Positions 1 to 6,424 of a DNA stretch of 18,733 bases are shown piece by piece. Position 1 is the first letter of the stretch; every line of letters begins with the position of its first letter. The stretch comes from UBA4615 sp044360485. Lineage in GTDB: Bacteria; Pseudomonadota; Gammaproteobacteria; Burkholderiales; Burkholderiaceae_E. The DNA lies in NCBI GenBank assembly GCA_044360485.1, contig JBIKKG010000045.1, forward strand, positions 1-18,733, in the 5' to 3' direction. The notes beneath the pieces were generated by a model. It searched no databases. It was not told the DNA's origin and worked only from the letters and a program-made list of their open reading frames with translations. The position numbers were made by a program, and so were the translations under genes.

Positions 1-383
1 TCGAAGAGGTCGCATGGTTTGCCGGCTTCACGACTGCGCGCCACCTCGTACAGGCCCATGGCCATAAACGGCCCCACCAGCAGAAACCCGCCGGTCAGGG
101 CCATCATCAGACCGGCTGAGGTACGCAGCAGCACACCCAGCAACCACCCCATCGCGGCAAAGCACAGACCGTAAAACAGACTCGGCCAGGGGCGCGCCAC
201 GAAATCCGCTGCGCCGCGGCGCAACCAGCGCAGCGGGGCGGTGATCCCGACGTCGCGCAGCGAGGGAAAGCGCGACAGGGCACGCTGGGCCGCCTCGTCT
301 GATGGGCTCGGCGGCACACCGGAGCGAATCGACTCCGCAGGCGAATCGGTCAGTCGCGAATCAGATGCATTCGGCGAATCCAT
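1..383 (-). CDS. DUF2189 domain membrane protein (3' end outside window)
   Basis: Reading the minus strand from the ATG at 383 gives 127 codons, open through the window's left edge. After a polar N-terminus of about 45 residues comes the stretch PLRWLRRGAADFVARPWPSL, then two hydrophobic segments (about 68-86 and 89-112) containing FYGLCFAAMGWLL and GFLLVGPFMAMGLYE. This layout is characteristic of DUF2189 inner-membrane proteins, which have several membrane helices and no defined biochemical role. A Shine-Dalgarno-like GAGG lies just upstream of the ATG, within the complement of 384-396. The gene is divergent from pcaH, so the two probably share the 384-727 region for control. Family assignment is by recognition of this conserved segment; the function is unknown. 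Confidence 0.8.
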   Translation of the reverse strand, partial: MDSPNASDSRLTDSPAESIRSGVPPSPSDEAAQRALSRFPSLRDVGITAPLRWLRRGAADFVARPWPSLFYGLCFAAMGWLLGVLLRTSAGLMMALTGGFLLVGPFMAMGLYEVARSREAGKPCDLF

Positions 384-405
384 GCCGGGCACCTCGTGAG
401 GGTGT

Positions 406-424
406 GGGCTCATCGAACGAGCCC
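406..424. promoter_or_regulatory. Inverted repeat upstream of the DUF2189 gene
   Basis: GGGCTC (406-411) and GAGCCC (419-424) form perfect 6-bp arms around a 7-nt centre. The element lies between the candidate -10 box and the DUF2189 start codon, so it would be in that gene's 5' leader or act as an operator. It has no T-run. Function is unknown. Confidence 0.3.
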
Positions 425-438
425 GATGTGGCGCCACC

Positions 439-444
439 AGTATA
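439..444 (-). promoter_or_regulatory. Possible -10 box for the DUF2189 gene
   Basis: On the minus strand this reads TATACT, one base from the sigma-70 -10 consensus, about 55 bp upstream of the DUF2189 ATG. No convincing -35 element is seen at 16-18 bp spacing, so this is only a candidate. Confidence 0.25.
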
Positions 445-491
445 GGCACGCGCCTGAACGATGCGGGAGCGGCATGTGCCTGCGCCGGTGC

Positions 492-519
492 GCGTACTCA
501 AGGTGGGCGTACTCAAGGT
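492..519. repeat. Direct repeat, 13-bp copies at 15-bp period, upstream of pcaH
   Basis: GCGTACTCAAGGT occurs twice, at 492-504 and 507-519, separated by two bases. It sits just upstream of the candidate TTGACT -35 element of the pcaHG-pobA promoter. Direct repeats in this position can be regulator boxes, for example for the IclR- or LysR-type regulators that control protocatechuate genes, but no known box is recognised here. Confidence 0.6.
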
Positions 520-532
520 TCTTCCCGCGACA

Positions 533-562
533 TTGACTGCGGGTCTGCGCGCATCGCACTAT
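533..562 (+). promoter_or_regulatory. Candidate sigma-70 promoter for pcaHG-pobA
   Basis: TTGACT at 533-538 matches five of six -35 consensus bases. CACTAT at 557-562, 18 bp downstream, matches three of six -10 bases. Transcription would start near 569, inside the 16-bp tandem array, so the array would be transcribed as the 5' leader. This is the best candidate in the region, but the -10 is weak. Confidence 0.3.
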
Positions 563-689
563 CGACCTCGCCGAAGCTCGACCCGACCGAAGCTCGACCC
601 GACCGAATATCGACCCGACCGAAGCTCGACCCGACCGAATATCGACCCAACCGAAGCTCGACCCAACCGATTATCGACCCAACCGAATT
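562..689. repeat. Eight-copy 16-bp tandem array before pcaH
   Basis: Eight contiguous 16-bp units start at 562, 578, 594, 610, 626, 642, 658 and 674. The core is TCGACC-CGACC-GA followed by a variable 3-base end (AGC, ATA, TTA or ATT). Units 2-3 (578-609) and units 4-5 (610-641) are an exact 32-bp duplication, showing a higher-order repeat. Units 6-8 carry CCCAACC instead of CCCGACC, and the last two have more AT-rich ends. A 16-bp period is not a multiple of three and the unit holds no stop codon, so open frames run through the array in several frames without coding meaning. It ends 38 bp before the pcaH start codon. Confidence 0.95.
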
Positions 690-727
690 TCCCCTGCCCC
701 CGACACCGACCTCCATCCACCGGCCCC

Positions 728-1441
728 ATGAGTCCACCCCCCCGCATTGCCGCGCGCGACTGGTCCAGCCACCCGCCCAGCCTGCATCCGCCTTATGCCT
801 CCACCGCGCTGCGTGCGCCGCTGCGCCCACTGCAGCCGTTCGTCCAGACCCTGAGCGAGCGGGCCCAGCCGGTCTACGGCCACGAAGACATTGGTGCGCT
901 GGATCACGACCTCACGCGCAACGCGGCGCGCAATGGCGCACCGCTGGGTGAACGCATCACCGTGACCGGGCGCGTGCTTGATGAACGCGGGCGGCCAGTG
1001 CGCCACACGCTGATCGAACTGTGGCAATGCAACGCGGCTGGGCGCTATGTCCACAAAACCGATCAGCATGACGCGCCGCTTGATCCGAACTTTCTTGGCG
1101 CCGGGCGCACCATGACCGATCGGGACGGGCGCTACCGATTCACCACCATCAAGCCCGGAGCCTATCCCTGGGGCAACCACCCCAATGCCTGGCGACCGGC
1201 CCATCTGCATTTCTCGCTGTTCGGTGACTCTTTCGCCAGCCGCCTGGTCACGCAGATGTACTTCCCTGGCGACCCGCTGCTGGCACTCGACCCGATCTAC
1301 TGCAGCACGCCAGAAGGCGTACGCGAGCGGCTGGTGTCGCAGTTCTCCCTCGATGCCACTGAGCCTGCCGTAGCTCTGGGCTACACCTTTGACATCGTGC
1401 TGCGCGGTCCGCTCGAAACCCCGATGGAGCACGGCCGATGA
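728..1441 (+). CDS. pcaH: Protocatechuate 3,4-dioxygenase, beta subunit
   Basis: This is the iron-bearing subunit of the Fe(III) enzyme that cleaves protocatechuate between the two hydroxyls to give 3-carboxy-cis,cis-muconate, the entry step of the beta-ketoadipate pathway. From the ATG at 728 it is 237 aa, the usual family length (about 240). The iron ligands are all visible: Tyr107 (NAAGRY), Tyr146 (GAYPW), His159 and His161 (WRPAHLH), with Arg156 and Gln176 (VTQMYFPGDPL) nearby. The C-terminus YTFDIVLRG is typical. The frame is open back to 461, but that extension is translated repeat DNA and absent from the family, so 728 is preferred; no clear Shine-Dalgarno precedes it. Its stop overlaps the pcaG start (ATGA). 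A cytosolic heteromer with PcaG is expected. Confidence 0.95.
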   Translation: MSPPPRIAARDWSSHPPSLHPPYASTALRAPLRPLQPFVQTLSERAQPVYGHEDIGALDHDLTRNAARNGAPLGERITVTGRVLDERGRPVRHTLIELWQCNAAGRYVHKTDQHDAPLDPNFLGAGRTMTDRDGRYRFTTIKPGAYPWGNHPNAWRPAHLHFSLFGDSFASRLVTQMYFPGDPLLALDPIYCSTPEGVRERLVSQFSLDATEPAVALGYTFDIVLRGPLETPMEHGR

Positions 1442-2031
1442 GCGCACCCGATGGACAAACGCCCTCGCAAACCGTTGGCCCGTTCTTCGCCTATGCGCTC
1501 ACGCCCAGGCAGTACGGGTACGACTTCCCCGAACTCTTCGGCGCCGAACTGGCGCAGCCCCACACGCCGGGCGAGCCGATCCGGATCACCGGTCGGGTGC
1601 TCGACGGACAGGGCGCGGCGATCGACGATGCGCTGCTCGAAATCAGCCATGCCGACAGCATCGGTCATCGGCCCACCACCCGCGCCGAGGTGCTGGCCAG
1701 CGGCTTTCGCGGCTTTGGTCGGATGGGCACCGGCACGCTGCCGGGCCATGCCTTTGCCTTTCGCACGATCAAGCCCGGGCGCACGCCCGACGGCCAGGCG
1801 CCGCATGTCGATGTGATCCTCACGATGCGCGGGCTGCTCAATCATCTGTTCACGCGCATCTATTTCGACGATGAGCTGCAGGCAAACAGCGCAGACCCGG
1901 TGCTCAACTCGGTGCCGCTCGAGCGACGCCCGACCCTCATCGCGCGCCGACAGGTGTTGGCGGGTGCCGTGGTGTATCAGTTCGATATCCACATGCAGGG
2001 CGAGGCTGAAACGGTGTTTTTCGATGTCTGA
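1438..2031 (+). CDS. pcaG: Protocatechuate 3,4-dioxygenase, alpha subunit
   Basis: This 197-aa protein is the iron-free partner of PcaH; the two pair so that the active site lies at their interface. Family marks are the N-terminal TPSQTVGPFFAYAL, the central TGRVLDGQG, NHLFTRIYFDDE near the middle, and the C-terminal YQFDIHMQGEAETVFFDV, which is almost invariant in PcaG. The usual length is about 200 aa. GGAG at 1426-1429 is a well-placed ribosome site and the ATGA overlap with pcaH implies translational coupling. One oddity: the normally conserved LE(V/I)WQAD strand reads LEISHAD (about residues 64-70), losing the tryptophan; the beta-subunit counterpart keeps WQ. The enzyme is probably still active because all iron ligands are in PcaH. 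Confidence 0.92.
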   Translation: MSAPDGQTPSQTVGPFFAYALTPRQYGYDFPELFGAELAQPHTPGEPIRITGRVLDGQGAAIDDALLEISHADSIGHRPTTRAEVLASGFRGFGRMGTGTLPGHAFAFRTIKPGRTPDGQAPHVDVILTMRGLLNHLFTRIYFDDELQANSADPVLNSVPLERRPTLIARRQVLAGAVVYQFDIHMQGEAETVFFDV

Positions 2032-2040
2032 GCAACAGAC

Positions 2041-3219
2041 ATGAGCCGCATGCGCACCCAGGTGGCGATCATCGGTGCAGGCCCCGCCGGCTTGCTGCTC
2101 GCGCATCTGCTGCATCGCGCCGGCATCGACGCCGTTCTCGTTGAGCGTCAGTCCGCAGACTATGTGCTGGGTCGTATCCGTGCGGGTGTGTTAGAGGCCG
2201 GCAGTGTCGACCTTTTGAAGGAAGCCGGCCTGGGCGAGCGACTAAGCCGCGAGGGCCTGCCCCATCATGGCGTCGAGTTGTCGTTTGCAGGAGCTCGGCA
2301 TCGCATCGACTTCGCCGAACTGGTGGGTCGCACGGTCACTGTCTACGGACAGACTGAGGTCACCCGCGATCTGATGCAGGCGCGCGCTGCCTCGGGCGCC
2401 TTGACGGTGTACGAGGCACAAGATGTCGTGCTCGAAGGCCTGCAGACACAGCGGCCCACGGTTCGGTACAGAAAAGATGATGTCGAGCATCTGATCGAAT
2501 GCGATTGGGTCGCCGGCTGCGACGGCTATCACGGTGTTTCGCGCGCCAGCATTCCGGCAGATGCGTTGCGCACGTTTGAGCGGGTGTACCCGTTCGGCTG
2601 GTTAGGGGTGCTCAGCGAGACGCCGCCAGTGTCCGACGAGTTGATCTATGCCAACCATCCGCGCGGCTTCGCCCTGTGCAGCATGCGCAGCCGTACCCGC
2701 AGCCGCTACTACATCCAGTGCGGGCTCAACGAGCGCGTGGAAGACTGGTCTGATGCACGCTTTTTCGATGAACTGCGCCAGCGGCTGGACGCACCCGCCG
2801 CCCAAGCGCTGATCACCGGCCCGTCGATCGAAAAGAGCATCGCCCCGCTGCGCAGTTTCGTGGCTGAGCCCATGCGCTTTGGCCGGCTGTGCCTGGCGGG
2901 CGATGCCGCCCATATCGTGCCGCCCACAGGTGCCAAGGGGCTCAATCTGGCCATGTCCGATATCCGTGTGCTGTCCGATGCCCTGATCGACCACTACCAC
3001 CGCGGCAACACCGACCAACTCGACCGCTATTCGGAACAGTGCCTGCAGCGCGTCTGGGACGTGGTGCGGTTTTCCTGGTGGTTCACGCTGCTGATGCACC
3101 AGTTTCCTGACACGGACCCGTTCAGTCGCAAGATCCATGAAGCCGAGTTGCGGCGCCTGGTGCATTCCCGCGCAGCCGCTACGGCGTTTGCACAGAGCTA
3201 TGTCGGGATGACGAACTGA
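2041..3219 (+). CDS. pobA: 4-hydroxybenzoate 3-monooxygenase
   Basis: This FAD- and NAD(P)H-dependent group A monooxygenase hydroxylates 4-hydroxybenzoate to protocatechuate, the substrate of PcaHG encoded just upstream. The 392 aa match the usual length (about 394). Visible are the FAD dinucleotide motif GAGPAG (12-17), the DG motif CDGYHG (160-165) and the second FAD motif GDAAHIVPPTGAKGLN (288-303). The substrate-site residues of the Pseudomonas enzyme all have counterparts: Tyr203, Ser214, Arg216, Tyr224, Pro295 and Tyr387. The NADPH-contact pair corresponds to His164 and Arg271. A second ATG at 2050 gives MRTQVAIIGAG, which aligns exactly with the start of characterised PobA and may be the true start; neither has a clear ribosome site. 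It begins 9 bp after pcaG stops, so co-transcription is likely. Confidence 0.96.
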   Translation: MSRMRTQVAIIGAGPAGLLLAHLLHRAGIDAVLVERQSADYVLGRIRAGVLEAGSVDLLKEAGLGERLSREGLPHHGVELSFAGARHRIDFAELVGRTVTVYGQTEVTRDLMQARAASGALTVYEAQDVVLEGLQTQRPTVRYRKDDVEHLIECDWVAGCDGYHGVSRASIPADALRTFERVYPFGWLGVLSETPPVSDELIYANHPRGFALCSMRSRTRSRYYIQCGLNERVEDWSDARFFDELRQRLDAPAAQALITGPSIEKSIAPLRSFVAEPMRFGRLCLAGDAAHIVPPTGAKGLNLAMSDIRVLSDALIDHYHRGNTDQLDRYSEQCLQRVWDVVRFSWWFTLLMHQFPDTDPFSRKIHEAELRRLVHSRAAATAFAQSYVGMTN

Positions 3220-3302
3220 CGGGTCGTCAATCGAGCAGACGGCCTACGACCAGAGTCGATCAGCCCTTCGTGCAATAGCCAGTCTCCACCTCACAGTACA
3301 GA

Positions 3303-3320
3303 GTGTCGGTGTCGGTGTCG
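3303..3320. repeat. Three tandem copies of GTGTCG
   Basis: The hexamer GTGTCG is repeated exactly three times upstream of the hicA promoter region. It is short, could be chance slippage, and has no assigned function. Confidence 0.6.
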
Positions 3321-3340
3321 TCGACCCTATGCGTTGACGC

Positions 3341-3367
3341 TTGACATTCGGACATTTTCGTCCGAAT
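3341..3367 (+). promoter_or_regulatory. hicAB promoter region with palindromic operator
   Basis: A perfect -35 hexamer TTGACA lies at 3341-3346. It abuts a perfect inverted repeat, ATTCGGAC (3346-3353) and GTCCGAAT (3360-3367), with a 6-nt centre. The palindrome fills the interval where RNA polymerase would bind, which fits an operator for autorepression by the HTH-bearing HicB antitoxin. The -10 element, expected near 3364, is poor. The palindrome is certain; the operator role is inferred. Confidence 0.6.
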
Positions 3368-3384
3368 CTGACGGAGGACTCTGC

Positions 3385-3609
3385 GTGCGTGGAGATGAAT
3401 TCCTGCGCCGTGTCAAACGGATCGCCCGCGAACAGGGCTGGACTTGCGAATGGCATCCAGACCAGGGCAAGGGCAGTCACGGCACGCTCTATGTCAACGG
3501 CAAACTGACGGTACTGCGGCACGTCCGGGATGAACTCAAGTCCGGAACGCTGAGAGCCATGCTGCGTCAACTCGAGATCTCAACTGAAACCTTCTGGCGA
3601 GGCAGGTAA
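3385..3609 (+). CDS. hicA: HicA-family toxin, type II toxin-antitoxin
   Basis: HicA toxins are small double-stranded-RNA-binding-fold mRNA interferases. From a GTG start at 3385 the protein is 74 aa, with GGAGG at 3373-3377 spaced 7 nt away, a near-ideal ribosome site. The frame is open to an upstream ATG at 3334, but that start would lie inside the promoter and operator and has no ribosome site. The family signature is GKGSHGTLYVNG (29-39), which holds the catalytic-type His32, followed by a basic beta strand and the C-terminal helix GTLRAMLRQL (54-63). Residues 5-19 (EFLRRVKRIAREQGW) form the usual N-terminal helix. hicB follows after 7 bp. Family call is confident; target specificity cannot be seen. 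Confidence 0.85.
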   Translation: MRGDEFLRRVKRIAREQGWTCEWHPDQGKGSHGTLYVNGKLTVLRHVRDELKSGTLRAMLRQLEISTETFWRGR

Positions 3610-3616
3610 GCCAACG

Positions 3617-4108
3617 ATGTGTACCTATCGTTATCCGTTCAGATTTCGTCGCGCCCACGAAGGGGGGTGGATCATCAGCTGTCGCGACCTGCCCGAAGCG
3701 ATCAGCCAGGCCGAGGAACGAGCGCAGGCGCTCGAACATGCGGCAGGCTGTCTGCAGGCAGCGCTCGAAGGACGCATCAGACATGGCCTCCCTGTGCCGA
3801 CCCCTAGTGGCGCGCGGGCAGGCGAACAACTGATCGATGTTCCCCTCGAGACAGCTGCCAAGGCTGCCCTGCATGAGGCGATGCGCGTTGGTGGCATGGG
3901 CCGCTCTGAATTGGCGCGCAAACTCGGTCTGCATGAAAAGGAGGTGCGGCGCATGCTCGACCCAGGCTGTGCCTCAAAATTGCCCAGACTCGCGTTGGCC
4001 ATTCAGGCGCTCGGTGGTCGCGTCGCACTCACGATCGACCCCGCCCCTGCTGAGCCCTCCGCGCCTCAGCCCTGCACAATGCGCCGCGCCAGCGCCACCA
4101 GCGACTGA
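3617..4108 (+). CDS. hicB: HicB-family antitoxin with C-terminal helix-turn-helix
   Basis: The 163-aa product has two parts. Residues 4-70 form the partial RNase-H-like HicB domain (YPFRF, GGWIISCRDLPEAIS, then a helix ALEHAAGCLQAALEGRI). Residues about 92-135 form a DNA-binding helix-turn-helix (GMGRSELARKLGLHEKEVRRML). It should neutralise the upstream HicA and repress the operon through the palindrome at 3346-3367. The last 20 or so residues, rich in Ala and Pro, extend past the usual family end and are translated from DNA that on the other strand encodes the amidase C-terminus (43-bp overlap). The start lacks a strong ribosome site, so coupling to hicA is likely. Confidence 0.85.
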   Translation: MCTYRYPFRFRRAHEGGWIISCRDLPEAISQAEERAQALEHAAGCLQAALEGRIRHGLPVPTPSGARAGEQLIDVPLETAAKAALHEAMRVGGMGRSELARKLGLHEKEVRRMLDPGCASKLPRLALAIQALGGRVALTIDPAPAEPSAPQPCTMRRASATSD

Positions 4109-5295
4109 TCCGAACCGGCAGGGCCGAGCAGTGACATCCCCAATGGCGCCCCCAGGCGGGTGCTCAGGGGTAACGAGACCTGCGGAAAACCCGCCAACCC
4201 GGCGATGCACAACAGCCTGATCGCGTCATTGCGGTAGGCATCGAGCGAAGACTCATCGGAACTGAGCAAGGGGGCCACATCGGGCATGGTGGGCAGCACC
4301 ATCACGCCGTCGGTGCCCAGCAGTGCAGCCAGCTGCGCCCTGAAGCGTGCGCGATACGCACGGGCACCGGCCACCTGCTCATCGGTCAGCGCACTCGACC
4401 AGGCGAATCGCTCGGCCACGCCGGGCCCAAGCGGGGGCGCATGCCGAGTGATGAAACTGCCATCAGTCATCCAGGCCTCGCGCCCTTGCAGGATGCGGTG
4501 GTTCCAGTACATGGGCTCAAACGATTCGAGTGCGGCCGTGCAGTCGGTGGCCTGGCCCAGTGCAGCCGCCACGCGCGCGAAGGCTGCCTCGTGTGCCTGC
4601 ACCACCTCCGGGGCGAGCAGGCCCCAGGCATCGGTGGGTCGCAGCAGTCGTACCCGCGCAGGCAGTGCTGCAGGGTCTGCGCCCAGCATCACCTCGGCCA
4701 CGCGCGAGAAGGTCTGCACATCGCGCGCAAAAAATCCGCAGGTATCGAAACTGGGCGACAGGTCCAGTGCGCCGTGCAGAGGGATGCGTCCATGGGTCGG
4801 TCGAATGCCATACAGACCGCAGTGACTGGCGGGCGCGCGCACCGAGCCACCGGTATCGGTGCCCAGCGCGGTATCACACAGGCCATTGCTCACGGCCGAG
4901 GCCGAGCCACTGGATGATCCGCCTGGAATGCGATCGGGCGCGGCGCCATTGCGTGGCGTGCCGAAATGCGCGTTGCGCCCGTTCATGCTGAAGGCGAGCT
5001 CATCGGTATGGGTCTTGCCCACGAAGCGGGCCCCGGCATCGAGCAGGGCCTGCACTGCCGGCGCTGTGCGGGTCTTCATGCCCGACTGCGCCAGCATCAG
5101 CGGATTGCCGCCTCCCGTGGGATAGCCCGCGACATCGAAGAGGTCCTTCGCCGCGAAGGTGAGATCGGCCAGCGCCCCAGTGCGGGCACTGGGCACCGCC
5201 ACCGGCGGATAAGGCATGAAGGCGTGGGCAGGGTCATCGTGCAGCAGCATGGTTGGGAATCCGCATGGGAAAGACATGTGAAAGCGGCGCAGCAT
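4066..5295 (-). CDS. Amidase-signature family hydrolase
   Basis: This is an amidase-signature enzyme, a family that hydrolyses C-N amide bonds with a Ser-cisSer-Lys triad. All three residues are visible: Lys50 (FAAKDLFDV), the cis-Ser127 in GGSSSGSAS, and nucleophile Ser151 in GTDTGGSVRAPA, with the expected 24-residue spacing between the two serines. The C-terminal half is shorter than in GatA, giving 409 aa from the most upstream ATG. That start is doubtful: in-frame ATGs at 5277 and 5250 are alternatives, and the latter gives MLLHDDPAHAF, close to where related proteins begin. No signal peptide is evident, so it should be cytosolic. It is divergent from the Bug receptor gene, and the two may act on a common amide or carboxylate. 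Substrate is unknown. Confidence 0.88.
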   Translation of the reverse strand: MLRRFHMSFPCGFPTMLLHDDPAHAFMPYPPVAVPSARTGALADLTFAAKDLFDVAGYPTGGGNPLMLAQSGMKTRTAPAVQALLDAGARFVGKTHTDELAFSMNGRNAHFGTPRNGAAPDRIPGGSSSGSASAVSNGLCDTALGTDTGGSVRAPASHCGLYGIRPTHGRIPLHGALDLSPSFDTCGFFARDVQTFSRVAEVMLGADPAALPARVRLLRPTDAWGLLAPEVVQAHEAAFARVAAALGQATDCTAALESFEPMYWNHRILQGREAWMTDGSFITRHAPPLGPGVAERFAWSSALTDEQVAGARAYRARFRAQLAALLGTDGVMVLPTMPDVAPLLSSDESSLDAYRNDAIRLLCIAGLAGFPQVSLPLSTRLGAPLGMSLLGPAGSDQSLVALARRIVQG

Positions 5296-5343
5296 AGCTG
5301 CCTGCAGTCATGCCATGCAATGCCGTGTGATCAGCCCACTCCG

Positions 5344-5349
5344 TATACT
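5344..5349 (+). promoter_or_regulatory. Candidate -10 box for the Bug receptor gene
   Basis: TATACT lies 35 bp before the Bug gene start codon, in the 89-bp divergent spacer shared with the amidase gene. The -35 position 17 bp upstream (about 5321-5326, TGCCGT) is poor, so an activator may be needed, or the call may be wrong. Confidence 0.35.
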
Positions 5350-5384
5350 CGTGCACTGTCCTTTCGCGCTCTGAGGTCCACCGT

Positions 5385-6398
5385 ATGTCGCACCATCTTG
5401 AGTCAGGCGACGACGTCGCTACAACAGCGCCTGGCGCGCAGCGCCGCGCCGTACTGGCCTTCGGCCTCGCCACCTTCGCAGGCCGAAGCCTTGCGCAGTC
5501 AGCCGCCACTTTTCCGTCACAGCCGATTCGCATCGTCGTGCCCTCCGCACCAGGCGGCACCACTGACGCCTACTCGCGCATCCTCGGTAAAGCCGTGGGG
5601 GAAATTCTTGGTCAACCGTTTGTCATCGAGAACAAGCCCGGGGGCGGCTCGGTGATCGGTACCGACGCGGTCGCCAAGGCCAAGCCAGACGGTTACACGA
5701 TGCTCATCGGCAGCCTGCCGATGTCGACCAATCCGGGGCTGATGGCCAAGCTGCCCTACGATGCGCTGAAGGACCTGCGTCCCATCATCCTCATCTCAGC
5801 GCAAGGCTTCATCGTGTCGGTGAGCCAGAAGGCGCCCTACCAGTCATTTGCAGATCTGATCGCCGTGGCGCGCCAGCGTGAGGTGCCCTACGCCACACCG
5901 GGCATCGGCACGGTCGGGCACCTGTCGGCCCAGGTGCTGAACGTGGAGCACGGCACGAAGTTCGTGCATGTGGCTTATCGCGGCAGCGCTCCGGCGATCC
6001 AGGACGTGATGGCCGGGCAGATCGACGTCATCTTTGATCCGGTGGCGACCACGACGCCAGCGATCGCAAGTGGACACCTGCGGCCGATCGCGGTCACGAA
6101 TGCCACGCGCTTTGCGATGCTGCCCAATACGCCCACGCTGCGAGAGCTGGGTTTCCCTGGTGGCGAGGCGCAGGCGTACTCGGGCATGCTCGTGCCTTCA
6201 GCCACGCCCGCCGACGTCGTGGCCAAGCTGAACGCCGCGTTCAACCAGGCGCTCAAGCGCCCGGATGTGCGCCAGAGTTTTGAGCGGATGAATGTGCAAC
6301 CGATTGGTGGCGCCCCAGAAGCGTTCGGCAACCTCATTCGCGCCGAGACTGATCGCTGGGTGCCGCTGATTCGCCGTCTGGGGCTGAAGGCGGAGTAG
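5385..6398 (+). CDS. Bug/TctC-family periplasmic solute-binding protein
   Basis: The 337-aa protein belongs to the Bordetella uptake gene (Bug, TctC) family, periplasmic receptors for carboxylates and related small molecules. Marks are the N-terminal PIRIVVPSAPGGTTDAYSRI (47-66), NKPGGGSVIG, AKAKPDGYTML and the C-terminal ADVVAKLNAAFNQAL. An export signal with an Arg-Arg pair (residues 20-21) and the hydrophobic stretch AVLAFGLATFAG ends near SLA-QS (cleavage about residue 37); the twin arginine hints at Tat export. GAGG at 5373-5376 is a good ribosome site. No tctA or tctB membrane genes are nearby, so it is an orphan receptor, common in Burkholderiales. The ligand cannot be deduced. Confidence 0.92.
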   Translation: MSHHLESGDDVATTAPGAQRRAVLAFGLATFAGRSLAQSAATFPSQPIRIVVPSAPGGTTDAYSRILGKAVGEILGQPFVIENKPGGGSVIGTDAVAKAKPDGYTMLIGSLPMSTNPGLMAKLPYDALKDLRPIILISAQGFIVSVSQKAPYQSFADLIAVARQREVPYATPGIGTVGHLSAQVLNVEHGTKFVHVAYRGSAPAIQDVMAGQIDVIFDPVATTTPAIASGHLRPIAVTNATRFAMLPNTPTLRELGFPGGEAQAYSGMLVPSATPADVVAKLNAAFNQALKRPDVRQSFERMNVQPIGGAPEAFGNLIRAETDRWVPLIRRLGLKAE

Positions 6399-6424
6399 CC
6401 CGCGCGCACCCGGAGCCCTCTCTG

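Noticed and set aside
562..689. CRISPR-like array
   Set aside because: The 16-bp units are directly contiguous with no unique spacers, and no cas genes are present.
461..727. 89-codon N-terminal extension of PcaH, open back to 461
   Set aside because: The extension is mostly translated 16-bp repeat, has no family counterpart, and the ATG at 728 gives the normal PcaH length.
671..1447. 258-aa open frame antisense to pcaH
   Set aside because: It mirrors the high-GC codon pattern of pcaH, a certain gene, and has no recognisable domain.
1381..2115. 244-aa open frame antisense to pcaG
   Set aside because: Shadow of pcaG on the opposite strand with no family features.
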